From CAYREV01 sp964423345 (GTDB lineage Bacteria > Bacteroidota > Rhodothermia > Balneolales > Balneolaceae): a stretch of 64,000 nucleotides of DNA. Below, piece after piece: positions 34,897-43,040 of the stretch. Within the stretch, counting starts at the first letter, position 1. Each line of letters opens with the position of its first letter. The DNA lies in NCBI GenBank assembly GCA_964423345.1, contig CAYREV010000001.1, positions 100,536 to 164,535 on the forward strand. Direction: 5' to 3'. The notes beneath the pieces were generated by a model. It saw nothing but the letters and a program-made list of their open reading frames with translations, had not been told where the DNA came from and did no database searches. The position numbers were made by a program, and so were the translations under genes.

Positions 34897-36444
34897 ATGC
34901 AACACCGACCGGACGAGTGGATACTGATACTCGATTATGGTTCCCAATATACACAGCTTATTGCCCGCCGAATTCGTGAGCTTAATGTCTATTGTGAAAT
35001 TCACCCCTTCAATAAAGACCTTTCAGATTTAACCAACATACCCGGAGGGGTTGTTCTCTCCGGGGGACCCAAAAGCGTTAATGATCCGGATGCCCCTGGC
35101 CTGAACAGGACTATATTTGATTGGCAGGTTCCCATTCTGGGTATCTGCTACGGCTTACAGCTCCTGGCCCATGAAAAGATACCGGGCAGTGTGGAAAAAG
35201 CGGAACGCCGGGAATTCGGACGTTCAGAACTCATCGTAGACGACGCTACCGACCTTTTTAGGGACATACCCCAGGAATCTATAGTCTGGATGAGTCACGG
35301 CGATCATATCAAGACTCTGCCTGAAGAATACGAAATCATAGGTCATACGGATAATGCCAAGGTAGCTGCAGTAAGGCATCGGAAGAATAGCATTTACGGG
35401 GTACAGTTCCATCCGGAAGTTATTCATACCGTAAACGGCAGACAGATATTGAAAAACTTTGTGTATGGTATATGTACCCTTGAAGGAAGCTGGACAGCCG
35501 AGTCATTTATACACTCAACCGTATCTGAAATACGGGAAAAGGTAGGGGATTCCAGGGTGCTCTGTGCCCTTTCAGGGGGCGTAGACTCAACCGTGGTAGC
35601 AACCCTGGTACACCAAGCCATCGGTGAGCAGCTGCAATGTATTTTTGTTGATAACGGCCTTCTCAGAAAAAATGAGTTCAGCGATGTGCTTGAAATCTAT
35701 GAAGCAAAATTGAACCTGCCGGTTAAGGGTATCGACGCCAGCAAGCTCTTTCTTTCCCGTCTTGAAGGTATTATCGATCCCGAAAAGAAACGAAAGATTA
35801 TAGGCAATACCTTTATAGATGTTTTTGACGAAGCTATAGCCGATGACAAGACATTTAAATACCTCGCCCAGGGAACCCTCTATCCGGATGTTATTGAAAG
35901 CATCTCTTTCAAGGGGCCGTCAGCAACCATAAAATCGCACCACAACGTAGGTGGATTGCCCGAAGAGATGAATCTCGAACTTGTTGAGCCGGTACGGGAG
36001 CTTTTCAAGGATGAGGTGAGAAATGTGGGCCGAAAACTGGGCATTCCCGAATCTTTCATCAAACGCCATCCCTTCCCGGGACCGGGACTTGGTATACGTA
36101 TAATCTCAGACGTAACAGATAAAAAGCTGGAGATGCTTCGCGAAGCCGATGATATTTTCATATCCGAATTGAGGAAGCAGGATCTCTATGATGAGGTTTG
36201 GCAGGCCCTTGTAGCCCTTCTGCCGGTTCAAAGTGTGGGTGTAATGGGTGATGAGAGAACCTATGAGTATACCGCCGCTCTAAGAGCGGTTACAAGCGTA
36301 GACGGGATGACTGCCGATTGGGCTCACCTGCCCCACCCTTTCCTGGCAAAAATATCCAACAGGATCATCAATGAAGTCCGCGGCATCAATAGGGTTGTTT
36401 ACGACATCAGCTCCAAACCCCCTTCAACCATAGAATGGGAATAA
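34897..36444 (+). CDS. guaA: GMP synthase (glutamine-hydrolysing)
   Basis: A 515-residue two-domain enzyme that aminates XMP to GMP. The class I glutamine amidotransferase domain has the catalytic Cys84 in ILGICYGLQLL and the His/Glu pair in QFHPEV. The ATP-pyrophosphatase domain carries the P-loop SGGVDSTVVA, and the C-terminal dimerisation part ends in PPSTIEWE. Length and order are standard. Confidence 0.97.
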   Translation: MQHRPDEWILILDYGSQYTQLIARRIRELNVYCEIHPFNKDLSDLTNIPGGVVLSGGPKSVNDPDAPGLNRTIFDWQVPILGICYGLQLLAHEKIPGSVEKAERREFGRSELIVDDATDLFRDIPQESIVWMSHGDHIKTLPEEYEIIGHTDNAKVAAVRHRKNSIYGVQFHPEVIHTVNGRQILKNFVYGICTLEGSWTAESFIHSTVSEIREKVGDSRVLCALSGGVDSTVVATLVHQAIGEQLQCIFVDNGLLRKNEFSDVLEIYEAKLNLPVKGIDASKLFLSRLEGIIDPEKKRKIIGNTFIDVFDEAIADDKTFKYLAQGTLYPDVIESISFKGPSATIKSHHNVGGLPEEMNLELVEPVRELFKDEVRNVGRKLGIPESFIKRHPFPGPGLGIRIISDVTDKKLEMLREADDIFISELRKQDLYDEVWQALVALLPVQSVGVMGDERTYEYTAALRAVTSVDGMTADWAHLPHPFLAKISNRIINEVRGINRVVYDISSKPPSTIEWE

Positions 36445-36511
36445 TGGAGAACTTTATTTCATATTTTCAGTATGCATAGCTGGTAATATCTGTAATTTAA
36501 TAATAGTAGAT

Positions 36512-38257
36512 GTGGATTATTACTTGAAAAATTCTGGCCTCATATTCCTAATTTGCCTGGCAACCGCCCTGTTTCAACCTATTTCCGCCCAGGATTTCCA
36601 GGAAGGGCTGGATCTCTATAACAACGGTCAATATGAAAAATCTGCCTCTGTTTTTAAACAGATTCAAGGCCCCAAGGCGAGGCTGTTTGAAGGCAAGAGT
36701 TATTTTGGACAGGGGCGTTACCTTAAAGCCAAATCCCTCTTGTCAACGCTTGATGACAGCAATGCTGTCGAGCTTTATCACGAAGCCTTATATACTTCCG
36801 CCCTTGCCGACTTTCAGTTAAAGCAGTACGGTTCATCCCTTTCAAAACTTCACACACTTTCCAGGGAAAAGGCTAGAACTCCCATTATCAACGAAAGCAT
36901 CCGGTTTTATAACGATATCCTCCACTTTCTTACCCTGAATCAGCGAAAGGAGGCTTTTCAGTTTGTAGAAAATTCACGGATCAAGTTTGACCTGATACGC
37001 ACAGCCATGGGAAAGGTCAGCTTTTCCACAGCAAGACTGCTGGTAAAAGAGTTTAAAATTTCTATGGGACAAACACCCGGACCCGACAAGTTAAAGGAAC
37101 TGGAGGAGATCGTTTCCGACTCCATGAGCTATGCCATGGAAATAGCTTTTGGGAATAAACTCCGGGCTCCGCAAGACATCACCTATAATATCGGTGCTGC
37201 CCTTCCCCAATATCAGCCCGGCGACCGTGATTTTGAAGTATCGCAGGGCTTGCATTACGGCTATGTTCTTGCCGCTGAAGAATTCAACCGTGATAACAAC
37301 GATAAAAAAGCTTTCATAAGATTTAAAAATACGGGGGGCAGCCGGGATTCTGCTCAATACCTGATGACAGACCTTGCATGGAACTATCAGGTGGACGCGG
37401 TATTGGGTCCCCTATATTCAGAGCCGGTCAATCAAATGGCACGATTGGCAGAGCTTTTTGAGGTCCCCATGATTGCTCCACTGGCTAATTCGGACACACT
37501 TAATATAGACAATCCCTATCTGTTCCAGGCCAATCCCACTTTTAGCTCACACGGCCGGAAAATGGCGGAGTATGCGGTTAAAAAGTTAGAAATGGATACC
37601 CTGGCCGTGCTTGCAGAAGAACATTCACTGGGAGAGTCATCGGCCTACGCTTTTCGCGAAGAAGCGGAAAAGCTGGGAGCCAAAGTCGCCTACTTTTTTG
37701 TGGAAGACCTCGAATCACAGGGGTATGAAATCACCGACTATACCAAATATTTTACCGGCGACAGCCTGAAGGCGGATTCACTTAAATATCAAAAAGTGGA
37801 TGGATTATACGCCCCTTTTACAGGCCAGGTCGCTCCAACACTCATTGACTTGCTGTTAATTGATCTGGCGGCAATGGACAGCCCGGTAACGGTACTCGGC
37901 TCCCAGGAATGGGGGGCTACTGAAATCGCCGAAGACCGGTTGGGTGACCGTACCGTTTATTTTTCGGAAAGCTATTATATGAATACGGCCAGCGACCGGC
38001 TAAAACAGTTTAAAGAGCGGTATAAATCGCGGTTTGGTATAGAGGCCAACCGTTTCGCAATGATAGGGTACGATGCTGCTTCGTATCTGCTGCAAACCCT
38101 TGCAAAGGTTGAAAATCCCGCCCTGCTTAAGTATGCCCTTTCCAGGCAACCGCTTTACGAGGGCTTAATCAGTAATCTCAAGTTTGAGGGCACGCATGTT
38201 AACCAGGAGGTCAAGATTTTCAAACTATCCAGCCAGGGTATTTTCCCCTCCGAATAA
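36512..38257 (+). CDS. Periplasmic-binding-fold protein with N-terminal TPR-like region (LpoA-like)
   Basis: A 581-residue secreted protein with a GTG start and a signal peptide ending near PISA-QD. Residues about 28-200 form TPR-like helical repeats (FQEGLDLYNNGQYEKSASVF). From about 230 the sequence resembles type I periplasmic binding proteins, with AVLGPLYSEPVNQMARLAEL, VPMIAPLANSD and AIGYDAASYLLQTL-like elements. TPR followed by a binding-protein fold is the LpoA arrangement, an activator of penicillin-binding proteins, and also occurs in ABC-type binding proteins of Bacteroidota. No transporter genes are adjacent. It converges with mltG (7 bp), also a cell-wall gene. Confidence 0.7.
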   Translation: MDYYLKNSGLIFLICLATALFQPISAQDFQEGLDLYNNGQYEKSASVFKQIQGPKARLFEGKSYFGQGRYLKAKSLLSTLDDSNAVELYHEALYTSALADFQLKQYGSSLSKLHTLSREKARTPIINESIRFYNDILHFLTLNQRKEAFQFVENSRIKFDLIRTAMGKVSFSTARLLVKEFKISMGQTPGPDKLKELEEIVSDSMSYAMEIAFGNKLRAPQDITYNIGAALPQYQPGDRDFEVSQGLHYGYVLAAEEFNRDNNDKKAFIRFKNTGGSRDSAQYLMTDLAWNYQVDAVLGPLYSEPVNQMARLAELFEVPMIAPLANSDTLNIDNPYLFQANPTFSSHGRKMAEYAVKKLEMDTLAVLAEEHSLGESSAYAFREEAEKLGAKVAYFFVEDLESQGYEITDYTKYFTGDSLKADSLKYQKVDGLYAPFTGQVAPTLIDLLLIDLAAMDSPVTVLGSQEWGATEIAEDRLGDRTVYFSESYYMNTASDRLKQFKERYKSRFGIEANRFAMIGYDAASYLLQTLAKVENPALLKYALSRQPLYEGLISNLKFEGTHVNQEVKIFKLSSQGIFPSE

Positions 38258-38264
38258 TATAGCT

Positions 38265-39356
38265 TCAGGGATTGCTGTTAGTATTGGATTCAATACTGTC
38301 TGATTTCTCCCGCATTCTTTTAATTCTGTACTGCTCCCGTATCCACCGCCTCCATTTTGCACTTTCCTTTTTATGCTCCTCAAAAGTTTCGGAATATACA
38401 TGGTGCCCCTCGGGGCTTGCAACCATATAGAGGAAATCATGACTATCGGGATACATGGCTGCTTCGATGGATTCAAGGCTCGGGTTTGTGATCGGGCCGG
38501 GTGGCAATCCCCTGTATATATAGGTGTTGTAGGGATGGTCGATATTGTAGTCTTCGTAAAGCAGACGCCGCCTTTCATCGATTGCAAAATTCACCGTAGG
38601 ATCTGCCTGCAGGCGCATCCCCCTGTCCAGCCGGTTCCAGTACACGCCGCTTATCTTGCTCCTGTCGTCGCCTGCACTGGCCTCCCATTCTATTATTGAG
38701 GCAAGGGTGACTACCTCATTGACGGATTTATCCATCTCTTTCAATGTCATTCGGTAGGGGTCGATAACCGACTTTTCAAATTCGTTGAATATTCGTTTCA
38801 GGACTGCATGCGGAGATAACGTCCAATACAGGGAATAGGTATTGGGGAGCATACGCCCGATAAGATCCTTTCTTTCGATCCGGTATTGGGCCAGCAGGGT
38901 ACTGTCGTCCATTGCTTTCCGGATAGAAAGGGAATCAAACTTAAAGGTGTCTGTCAGCCGTTCCACCAGTCTCTCTTCCGTCGTACCGGGAATAATAGTC
39001 AGCGAGACCGGGTCCTGAATGCCACGGGCCATACGGGAAAGAAATAGATCGTATGAATAGCCTCCGTCAACCTGGTAATGACCGGAGGAAAAGTTTCTCC
39101 AACCCAGCAGCTTAGCCGCCCATATCAACTCCTCCTTGTCGCGTATAACTCCTGAATCGGCAAGCATGTCAGCCAGCTGCGGAAGCTCAACAGACTCTTT
39201 CAAATAAAGGTCTACCGGTTCCGTAGAAGAGATGGCATTTGCATTGGTCAATCGGGACAGCCTGGAACCTGCAACCATGATAATGACTGCAAGCAAAACT
39301 CCCGTACCAAACAGCAACTCCTTATTATTGAATGGAGTAAGTTTTTTGATATTCAA
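38265..39356 (-). CDS. mltG: Endolytic murein transglycosylase MltG
   Basis: A 363-residue protein with one N-terminal membrane segment (residues about 16-32) and a periplasmic YceG-like domain. The catalytic Glu is Glu223 in LASIIEWEASAGDD, and the nearby KISGVYWNRLDRGMRLQADP is diagnostic. MltG cleaves nascent glycan strands and sets chain length or releases them. The C-terminal tail is rich in Lys, Ser and Asn. It converges with the preceding gene. Confidence 0.93.
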   Translation of the reverse strand: MNIKKLTPFNNKELLFGTGVLLAVIIMVAGSRLSRLTNANAISSTEPVDLYLKESVELPQLADMLADSGVIRDKEELIWAAKLLGWRNFSSGHYQVDGGYSYDLFLSRMARGIQDPVSLTIIPGTTEERLVERLTDTFKFDSLSIRKAMDDSTLLAQYRIERKDLIGRMLPNTYSLYWTLSPHAVLKRIFNEFEKSVIDPYRMTLKEMDKSVNEVVTLASIIEWEASAGDDRSKISGVYWNRLDRGMRLQADPTVNFAIDERRRLLYEDYNIDHPYNTYIYRGLPPGPITNPSLESIEAAMYPDSHDFLYMVASPEGHHVYSETFEEHKKESAKWRRWIREQYRIKRMREKSDSIESNTNSNP

Positions 39357-39385
39357 AGCCGACCTATATTCCGGTTATCTGCCTG

Positions 39386-40108
39386 TTAACGGCGTTGAAG
39401 TTTAGAAAGCAAGTGCAATATCTCTATGTATAACCACACCAGTGTAACGATCAATCCAAAAGCGGTATACCATTCAAAATAGAGAGGGGCTTCCGCCTCC
39501 GCTCCCTTTTCAATGAGATCGAAATCCAACACCAGATTCAGTGCCGCAATTACAATGACGATCAAACTGAATCCGATGCCAAACATACCTGTCCCGGTAA
39601 CCAGGCTTAAATTGATGCCAAAGAAACCGAGAATGATGCTGGCAAAATACACCAGGACAACTCCCCCGGTAGCCGCAAAGATTCCCATCCTAAAACGCTG
39701 AGTCACTTTTATCAGCCCCGAACGATAGATGATAACCATTGCGGCAAAGACCCCAAGCGTCAGTGCTACGGCATTGAATATAATGCCCTCGTACATACTC
39801 GCGAAAGCGCTGGAAATAGCTCCTAAAAACAAGCCTTCAAGCCCGGCGTAGAGCGGTGCCGTAACCGGTGACCATTCTTTTTTAAATACGGTAACCAAAG
39901 CAACAACAAATCCCCCCAGCGCACCCCCCCAAACAAATAGCTGGGAAGGCTGATACCAGCTAATGGATGCCCCCAGAAGCAGTAAAAGGAATAAAATGCT
40001 AATTTTGTTGATAGTCCCACTGACGGTCATTACCCCTTTCGAATTATCAATTACCCCTGTCTGCCTGAAAAGCTCTTCACTTAATGTCGGATTGCCTGAT
40101 CGGAACAT
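39386..40108 (-). CDS. Bax inhibitor-1 / YccA family membrane protein
   Basis: A 240-residue protein with seven hydrophobic helices after a short soluble N-terminus (RSGNPTLSEELF). The C-terminal NLVLDFDLIEKGAEAEAP is the Asp-rich segment of BI-1 family proteins. Bacterial homologues are pH-sensitive cation leak channels or FtsH-interacting proteins; the role here is unknown. It is divergent from the 596-bp structured intergenic region that holds two GTTACA-N6-TGTAAC sites 82-142 bp upstream. Confidence 0.88.
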   Translation of the reverse strand: MFRSGNPTLSEELFRQTGVIDNSKGVMTVSGTINKISILFLLLLLGASISWYQPSQLFVWGGALGGFVVALVTVFKKEWSPVTAPLYAGLEGLFLGAISSAFASMYEGIIFNAVALTLGVFAAMVIIYRSGLIKVTQRFRMGIFAATGGVVLVYFASIILGFFGINLSLVTGTGMFGIGFSLIVIVIAALNLVLDFDLIEKGAEAEAPLYFEWYTAFGLIVTLVWLYIEILHLLSKLQRR

Positions 40109-40178
40109 AGCTTTGATCTGTATTGATATTTTTGTTTGTCAGAAAATAAAATTAATTCCGAAATATTAATAACAATAT

Positions 40179-40264
40179 CGAGATGTCAGGTTACACAATT
40201 TTGTAACAAAGCGGCCTGCATCGAGATGTTAGGTTACATAATTTTGTAACAAAGTGGCCTGCAT
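40179..40264. repeat. Two tandem 43-bp repeats, each with an 18-bp palindrome
   Basis: Units 40179-40221 and 40222-40264 are identical except for 3 C-to-T differences. Each contains GTTACA-N6-TGTAAC (40190-40207 and 40233-40250). The 43-bp period is close to four helical turns, so two dimeric regulators could sit on the same face. Spacing and layout resemble CRP/FNR-family operators in general form. Confidence 0.6.
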
Positions 40265-40328
40265 TGCGTAATGGATTTTGAATATCATGTTATTTGGATG
40301 CTTCTCAAAGCTCCAAATGCCCTAAAGA

Positions 40329-40362
40329 AAAAGCTTCCGGTTTTGACCGACCGGAAGCTTTT
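40329..40362. terminator. Bidirectional intrinsic-terminator-like hairpin
   Basis: A perfect 13-bp stem: AAAAGCTTCCGGT (40329-40341) and ACCGGAAGCTTTT (40350-40362), with an 8-base loop. The plus strand continues TTTTATTTT and the minus strand TTTTTCTTT, so it could end transcripts from either side. Neither flanking gene ends here (both start facing away), so the transcript it terminates is unknown, possibly a small RNA. Confidence 0.65.
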
Positions 40363-40379
40363 ATTTTAAATAATGTGTC

Positions 40380-40419
40380 AAAATGCCCCTCTAATTAAAT
40401 TAAAATGCCACTCTAATTA
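40380..40419. repeat. Direct repeats AAAATGCCnCTCTAATTA
   Basis: Copies at 40380-40397 and 40402-40419 differ at one base and are 22 bp apart. A partial third copy (ATGCCCTTCTAAAT) begins at 40445. Multiple short repeats of this kind occur at the ends of IS21-family elements, but no transposase remnant is visible. Confidence 0.45.
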
Positions 40420-40601
40420 CATTTGAGTAAGATAAACACTCCCTATGCCCTTCTAAATATCTGTTTAATGCTTTTAAGCGCTTAATCGATGAATGCTTTC
40501 AAGAAAACGGATAGTTATAGCTATACTACTTAATTAAGCCGGTTTCCCCGGTTGAGATTGATTTCTGCCGGGCTCAGCTGTTTAATACATTATTTTTTAA
40601 C

Positions 40602-40679
40602 ATGAAGGCAACCCTGCCGGACAATTTCCTGTACAGGCAGGTAGAAACAGGCTTGGTTCCTGTATCGCAATACAATTAA
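40602..40679 (+). CDS. Possible 25-residue leader peptide upstream of the sigma factor
   Basis: ATG at 40602 opens 25 codons (MKATLPDNFLYRQVETG...) ending at TAA 40677-40679, 25 bp before the sigma factor start. The frame overlaps alternative stems: CCTGCC/GGCAGG (40613-40618 with 40636-40641), CCTGTACAGG (40628-40637), and ACAGG/CCTGT (40647-40651 with 40659-40663). Overlap of a short frame with mutually exclusive hairpins suggests a regulatory leader, but there is no clear ribosome-binding site. Confidence 0.25.
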   Translation: MKATLPDNFLYRQVETGLVPVSQYN

Positions 40680-40680
40680 C

Positions 40681-40694
40681 GGTTTCCGGAAACC
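40681..40694. promoter_or_regulatory. 14-bp palindrome beside the sigma factor start
   Basis: GGTTTCCGGAAACC is perfectly self-complementary and ends 10 bp before the TTG start at 40705. It could be an operator or an mRNA hairpin masking the start. Confidence 0.35.
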
Positions 40695-40704
40695 ATAATT
40701 TGCA

Positions 40705-41232
40705 TTGTTGGATAAATTAATCGATGGATGCCGTAAAAGGCACCGAAATAGCCAGAAAAGACTCTATAAAATGTTTTATGCCTATGGCATGAGCATTGCC
40801 CTGCGCTATGCAGAATCCAGGGACCAGGCGGCAACTATCCTGAATGATGCCTTTATGAAAGTATTTTCCAACATTCATACATACGATACCGAGCGTCCTT
40901 TTAAACCCTGGTTACGCAAGATTATCGTCCATACCGCCATCAACCACTTTCACAGTAATAAAAACGATAAGCACTGGGAGGAATTGGATGCGGCAAGAAG
41001 GTCTGCAGGACGTGAAGAGAAGATAATAAGCGGTATCTCCTACCGGGAAATTATTGATATGATCCAGCAGTTGTCACCGGCATATCGGACCGTTTTCAAT
41101 CTCTATGTAATAGAGGGGTTCCAGCATAAAGAGATAGCAGATATACTGGGAATTGCCGTCGGAACTTCTAAATCCAATCTGGCCAAGGCCAAAAAGAACC
41201 TGCAGGATATACTGGAAAAGAATTTAACCTAG
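40705..41232 (+). CDS. ECF-type RNA polymerase sigma factor
   Basis: A 175-residue sigma-70 family protein with regions 2 and 4 only. Region 2: LYKMFYAYGMSIALRYAESR with the aromatic and acidic residues used for -10 melting, and DAFMKVFSNIHTYD, RPFKPWLRKIIVHTAINHF. Region 4: LSPAYRTVFNLYVIEGFQHK and EIADILGIAVGTSKSNLAKA helix-turn-helix. A TTG start is the only option near a plausible N-terminus; no ATG is in frame before it. The next gene, 13 bp downstream, has a cytoplasmic N-terminal part and a single membrane segment and may act as its anti-sigma factor. Confidence 0.88.
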   Translation: MLDKLIDGCRKRHRNSQKRLYKMFYAYGMSIALRYAESRDQAATILNDAFMKVFSNIHTYDTERPFKPWLRKIIVHTAINHFHSNKNDKHWEELDAARRSAGREEKIISGISYREIIDMIQQLSPAYRTVFNLYVIEGFQHKEIADILGIAVGTSKSNLAKAKKNLQDILEKNLT

Positions 41233-41245
41233 CATTAACGGAATA

Positions 41246-42505
41246 ATGTCTGACGAAAACAACAAAATGGATCCTATTGAGCAGTTTTTCAGCCGAAAAG
41301 TTTGGGATTATGATATCTCCTATAATGAATCCGACTGGCTGGACCTGGAGGAAAGGCTGGATATTGCAGACCGGCGTCAATCGAGCCGCATCCGCCGCCG
41401 CTGGATTGCAGCTGCTGTTGTTTTGCTTTTTGCTGCTTTGGGGTATTTCACCTATCAAAATTATCTTGCAATCGACCGGTTCAATGAACGGCTGAGTTCC
41501 AATACCCCCACAGAATTGCAGGAGGAACATGCCTCACCCGGTATGCGGGGCTATGAATCGGGCAACCAGCCTAACACAACCCCCTCATTGGTACGTCCCG
41601 GCAGGGACCGGTCCGTTGAGAATTCCTCCGAAAACCCTATTCCCACTCCCTCTCCTTCGGCTTCCAAGACGCTTGCATTGGGGGCTGCAAAGAATAATGC
41701 CTCAAATGCTTCAGCAGGAATTACTAAAGAAGAGATGGGCCTGTATGTGAATGAGGTTAACTGTCCGGAATGCACCCTCTCTCCTCCCGTTTCCGATAGG
41801 GCGATCCCACTGAGCCTCACGGCTGCCGATATTGCTCCATCCCATACTATTGCCTCAAGGAGTGAGGAATCGAAGGATATCCCCCCAATTGAAGCTATAG
41901 GCCGATCCCCTCTTTCCGTAGGAGTAGTGGTGAGCCCGGATTTAAGCACCGTTGGTTCAGGAGATAATTTCAGCAGCCCGGGGTATCGTATAGGCGTACA
42001 TGCGGAATACAGACTTTCCCCTTCCCTGTCGATCACAGCCGGAATCATGCAGTCCAAAGTTCAATATTTCGCGAATGGAGATGATTACCATCCTCCCTCC
42101 GGTTATTGGACCTACGGTGTGGTCCCCGACAACCTGGAAGGTCAGTGCCTGATGTTTGATATACCGTTAAACATTAAATACCGGCTGGGAGAACCTTCAA
42201 CATCAAAATTTTTCGTGTCGGCAGGCATCTCTTCATACATAATGCTGGATGAGGAATATCATTTCTACTATGACCGGCAGTATGAGGGGCTTGTAGATTC
42301 ATGGAGCGACAAAACGGGTACCCGCCACTGGCTTAGCAATGCAAACCTCTCGCTGGGCTACGAATTTGAACTTAACAGAGCCTGGAGCCTTAAAGCCGAG
42401 CCTTACATCAAGCTACCACTGAAAAAAGTGGGATGGGGTAATGTTAACCTGTTATCTGTTGGAACGTTTGTTTCCCTTAACTATAAATTTGGCAGCACCC
42501 TTTAA
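41246..42505 (+). CDS. Membrane-anchored protein with C-terminal outer-membrane-like barrel; candidate anti-sigma protein
   Basis: A 419-residue protein. Residues 1-50 are acidic and soluble (DPIEQFFSRKVWDYDISYNE), followed by an arginine-rich stretch and one membrane segment (about 53-70, WIAAAVVLLFAALGYFTY), a Ser/Pro/Asn-rich linker (about 85-220, containing CPEC) and a C-terminal part (about 225-419) with alternating strands like an outer-membrane beta-barrel (RIGVHAEYRLSPSLSITAGI ... LLSVGTFVSLNYKF). The N-terminus plus single helix after a sigma gene fits an anti-sigma factor. A barrel joined to an inner-membrane helix is unusual and raises the question of location. It lies 13 bp after the sigma gene. 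Confidence 0.6.
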   Translation: MSDENNKMDPIEQFFSRKVWDYDISYNESDWLDLEERLDIADRRQSSRIRRRWIAAAVVLLFAALGYFTYQNYLAIDRFNERLSSNTPTELQEEHASPGMRGYESGNQPNTTPSLVRPGRDRSVENSSENPIPTPSPSASKTLALGAAKNNASNASAGITKEEMGLYVNEVNCPECTLSPPVSDRAIPLSLTAADIAPSHTIASRSEESKDIPPIEAIGRSPLSVGVVVSPDLSTVGSGDNFSSPGYRIGVHAEYRLSPSLSITAGIMQSKVQYFANGDDYHPPSGYWTYGVVPDNLEGQCLMFDIPLNIKYRLGEPSTSKFFVSAGISSYIMLDEEYHFYYDRQYEGLVDSWSDKTGTRHWLSNANLSLGYEFELNRAWSLKAEPYIKLPLKKVGWGNVNLLSVGTFVSLNYKFGSTL

Positions 42506-42575
42506 ATATAGGTTTATGTAAATTTTCTATCTAATTGTTTAGCAAATAGTTATCACCTTTAAGAATGAGGTAATT

Positions 42576-43037
42576 ATGACTTCTACAATACTTTCCAAAT
42601 TTGGAAAAATCCCCTTGTTAATAATATCTGCCATTACTGTAACTCTTATGATATTTGCGGGATGCAGCTCTAACACTACCGGTACCGACGGCGGTGGCAA
42701 TGGTGGTGGAGACGGCGGCGGCGGCGGAACCACTCAACCCACCTTTGCCAATGTTTCCAATATTCTGGAAAGCAGCTGTGGCGGCAGCGGGTGTCATATT
42801 GATGAAACAACCAACGGTGTGCGATTGGACGGCTACGACAATGTAATGAACAGTGAAGGCGACCAATACGGCAAAAAAATCGTGCAAGCCGGCGAACCGG
42901 ATAACAGCCCCCTGGTTGATAAGATCGAAGCGTCCCCCGAATTCGGTGACCGAATGCCCAAGGGTGGATCTCCACTGAGCGACGATCAGATATCACTCAT
43001 TAGAAATTGGATTGCAGATGGAGCTCAAAATAATTAA
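42576..43037 (+). CDS. Lipoprotein with cytochrome-c-like CX4CH domain
   Basis: A 153-residue predicted lipoprotein (lipobox FAGC, Cys30) with a glycine-rich linker (38-52). The domain that follows resembles the c-type cytochrome domains found in Bacteroidota and Planctomycetes, with conserved NGVRLDGYDNVMN, PDNSPLVDKIEASP, a MPKGG methionine region and LSDDQISLIRNWIADGA. The heme motif reads C68-GGSG-C73-H74, a CX4CH rather than CXXCH. Either it binds heme through an unusual motif or heme binding is altered. It is the first of three exported proteins before YceI and DUF5777. Confidence 0.7.
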   Translation: MTSTILSKFGKIPLLIISAITVTLMIFAGCSSNTTGTDGGGNGGGDGGGGGTTQPTFANVSNILESSCGGSGCHIDETTNGVRLDGYDNVMNSEGDQYGKKIVQAGEPDNSPLVDKIEASPEFGDRMPKGGSPLSDDQISLIRNWIADGAQNN

Positions 43038-43040
43038 TTG

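Larger units (their letters stand above)
40109..40704. other. Structured 596-bp divergent intergenic region
   Basis: No substantial gene lies here. From left to right it contains: two 43-bp tandem repeats with GTTACA-N6-TGTAAC palindromes (40179-40264), a strong bidirectional terminator-like hairpin (40329-40362), two 18-bp direct repeats at 22-bp spacing (40380-40419), a 25-residue upstream reading frame overlapping CCTG/CAGG stems (40602-40679), and a 14-bp palindrome next to the sigma factor start (40681-40694). Each is listed separately. This is much denser structure than elsewhere in the window. Confidence 0.7.

Noticed and set aside
40628..40637. CCTGTACAGG as a stand-alone operator
   Set aside because: A 10-bp palindrome alone is weak; it is reported only as part of the overlapping stems in the sigma factor leader.
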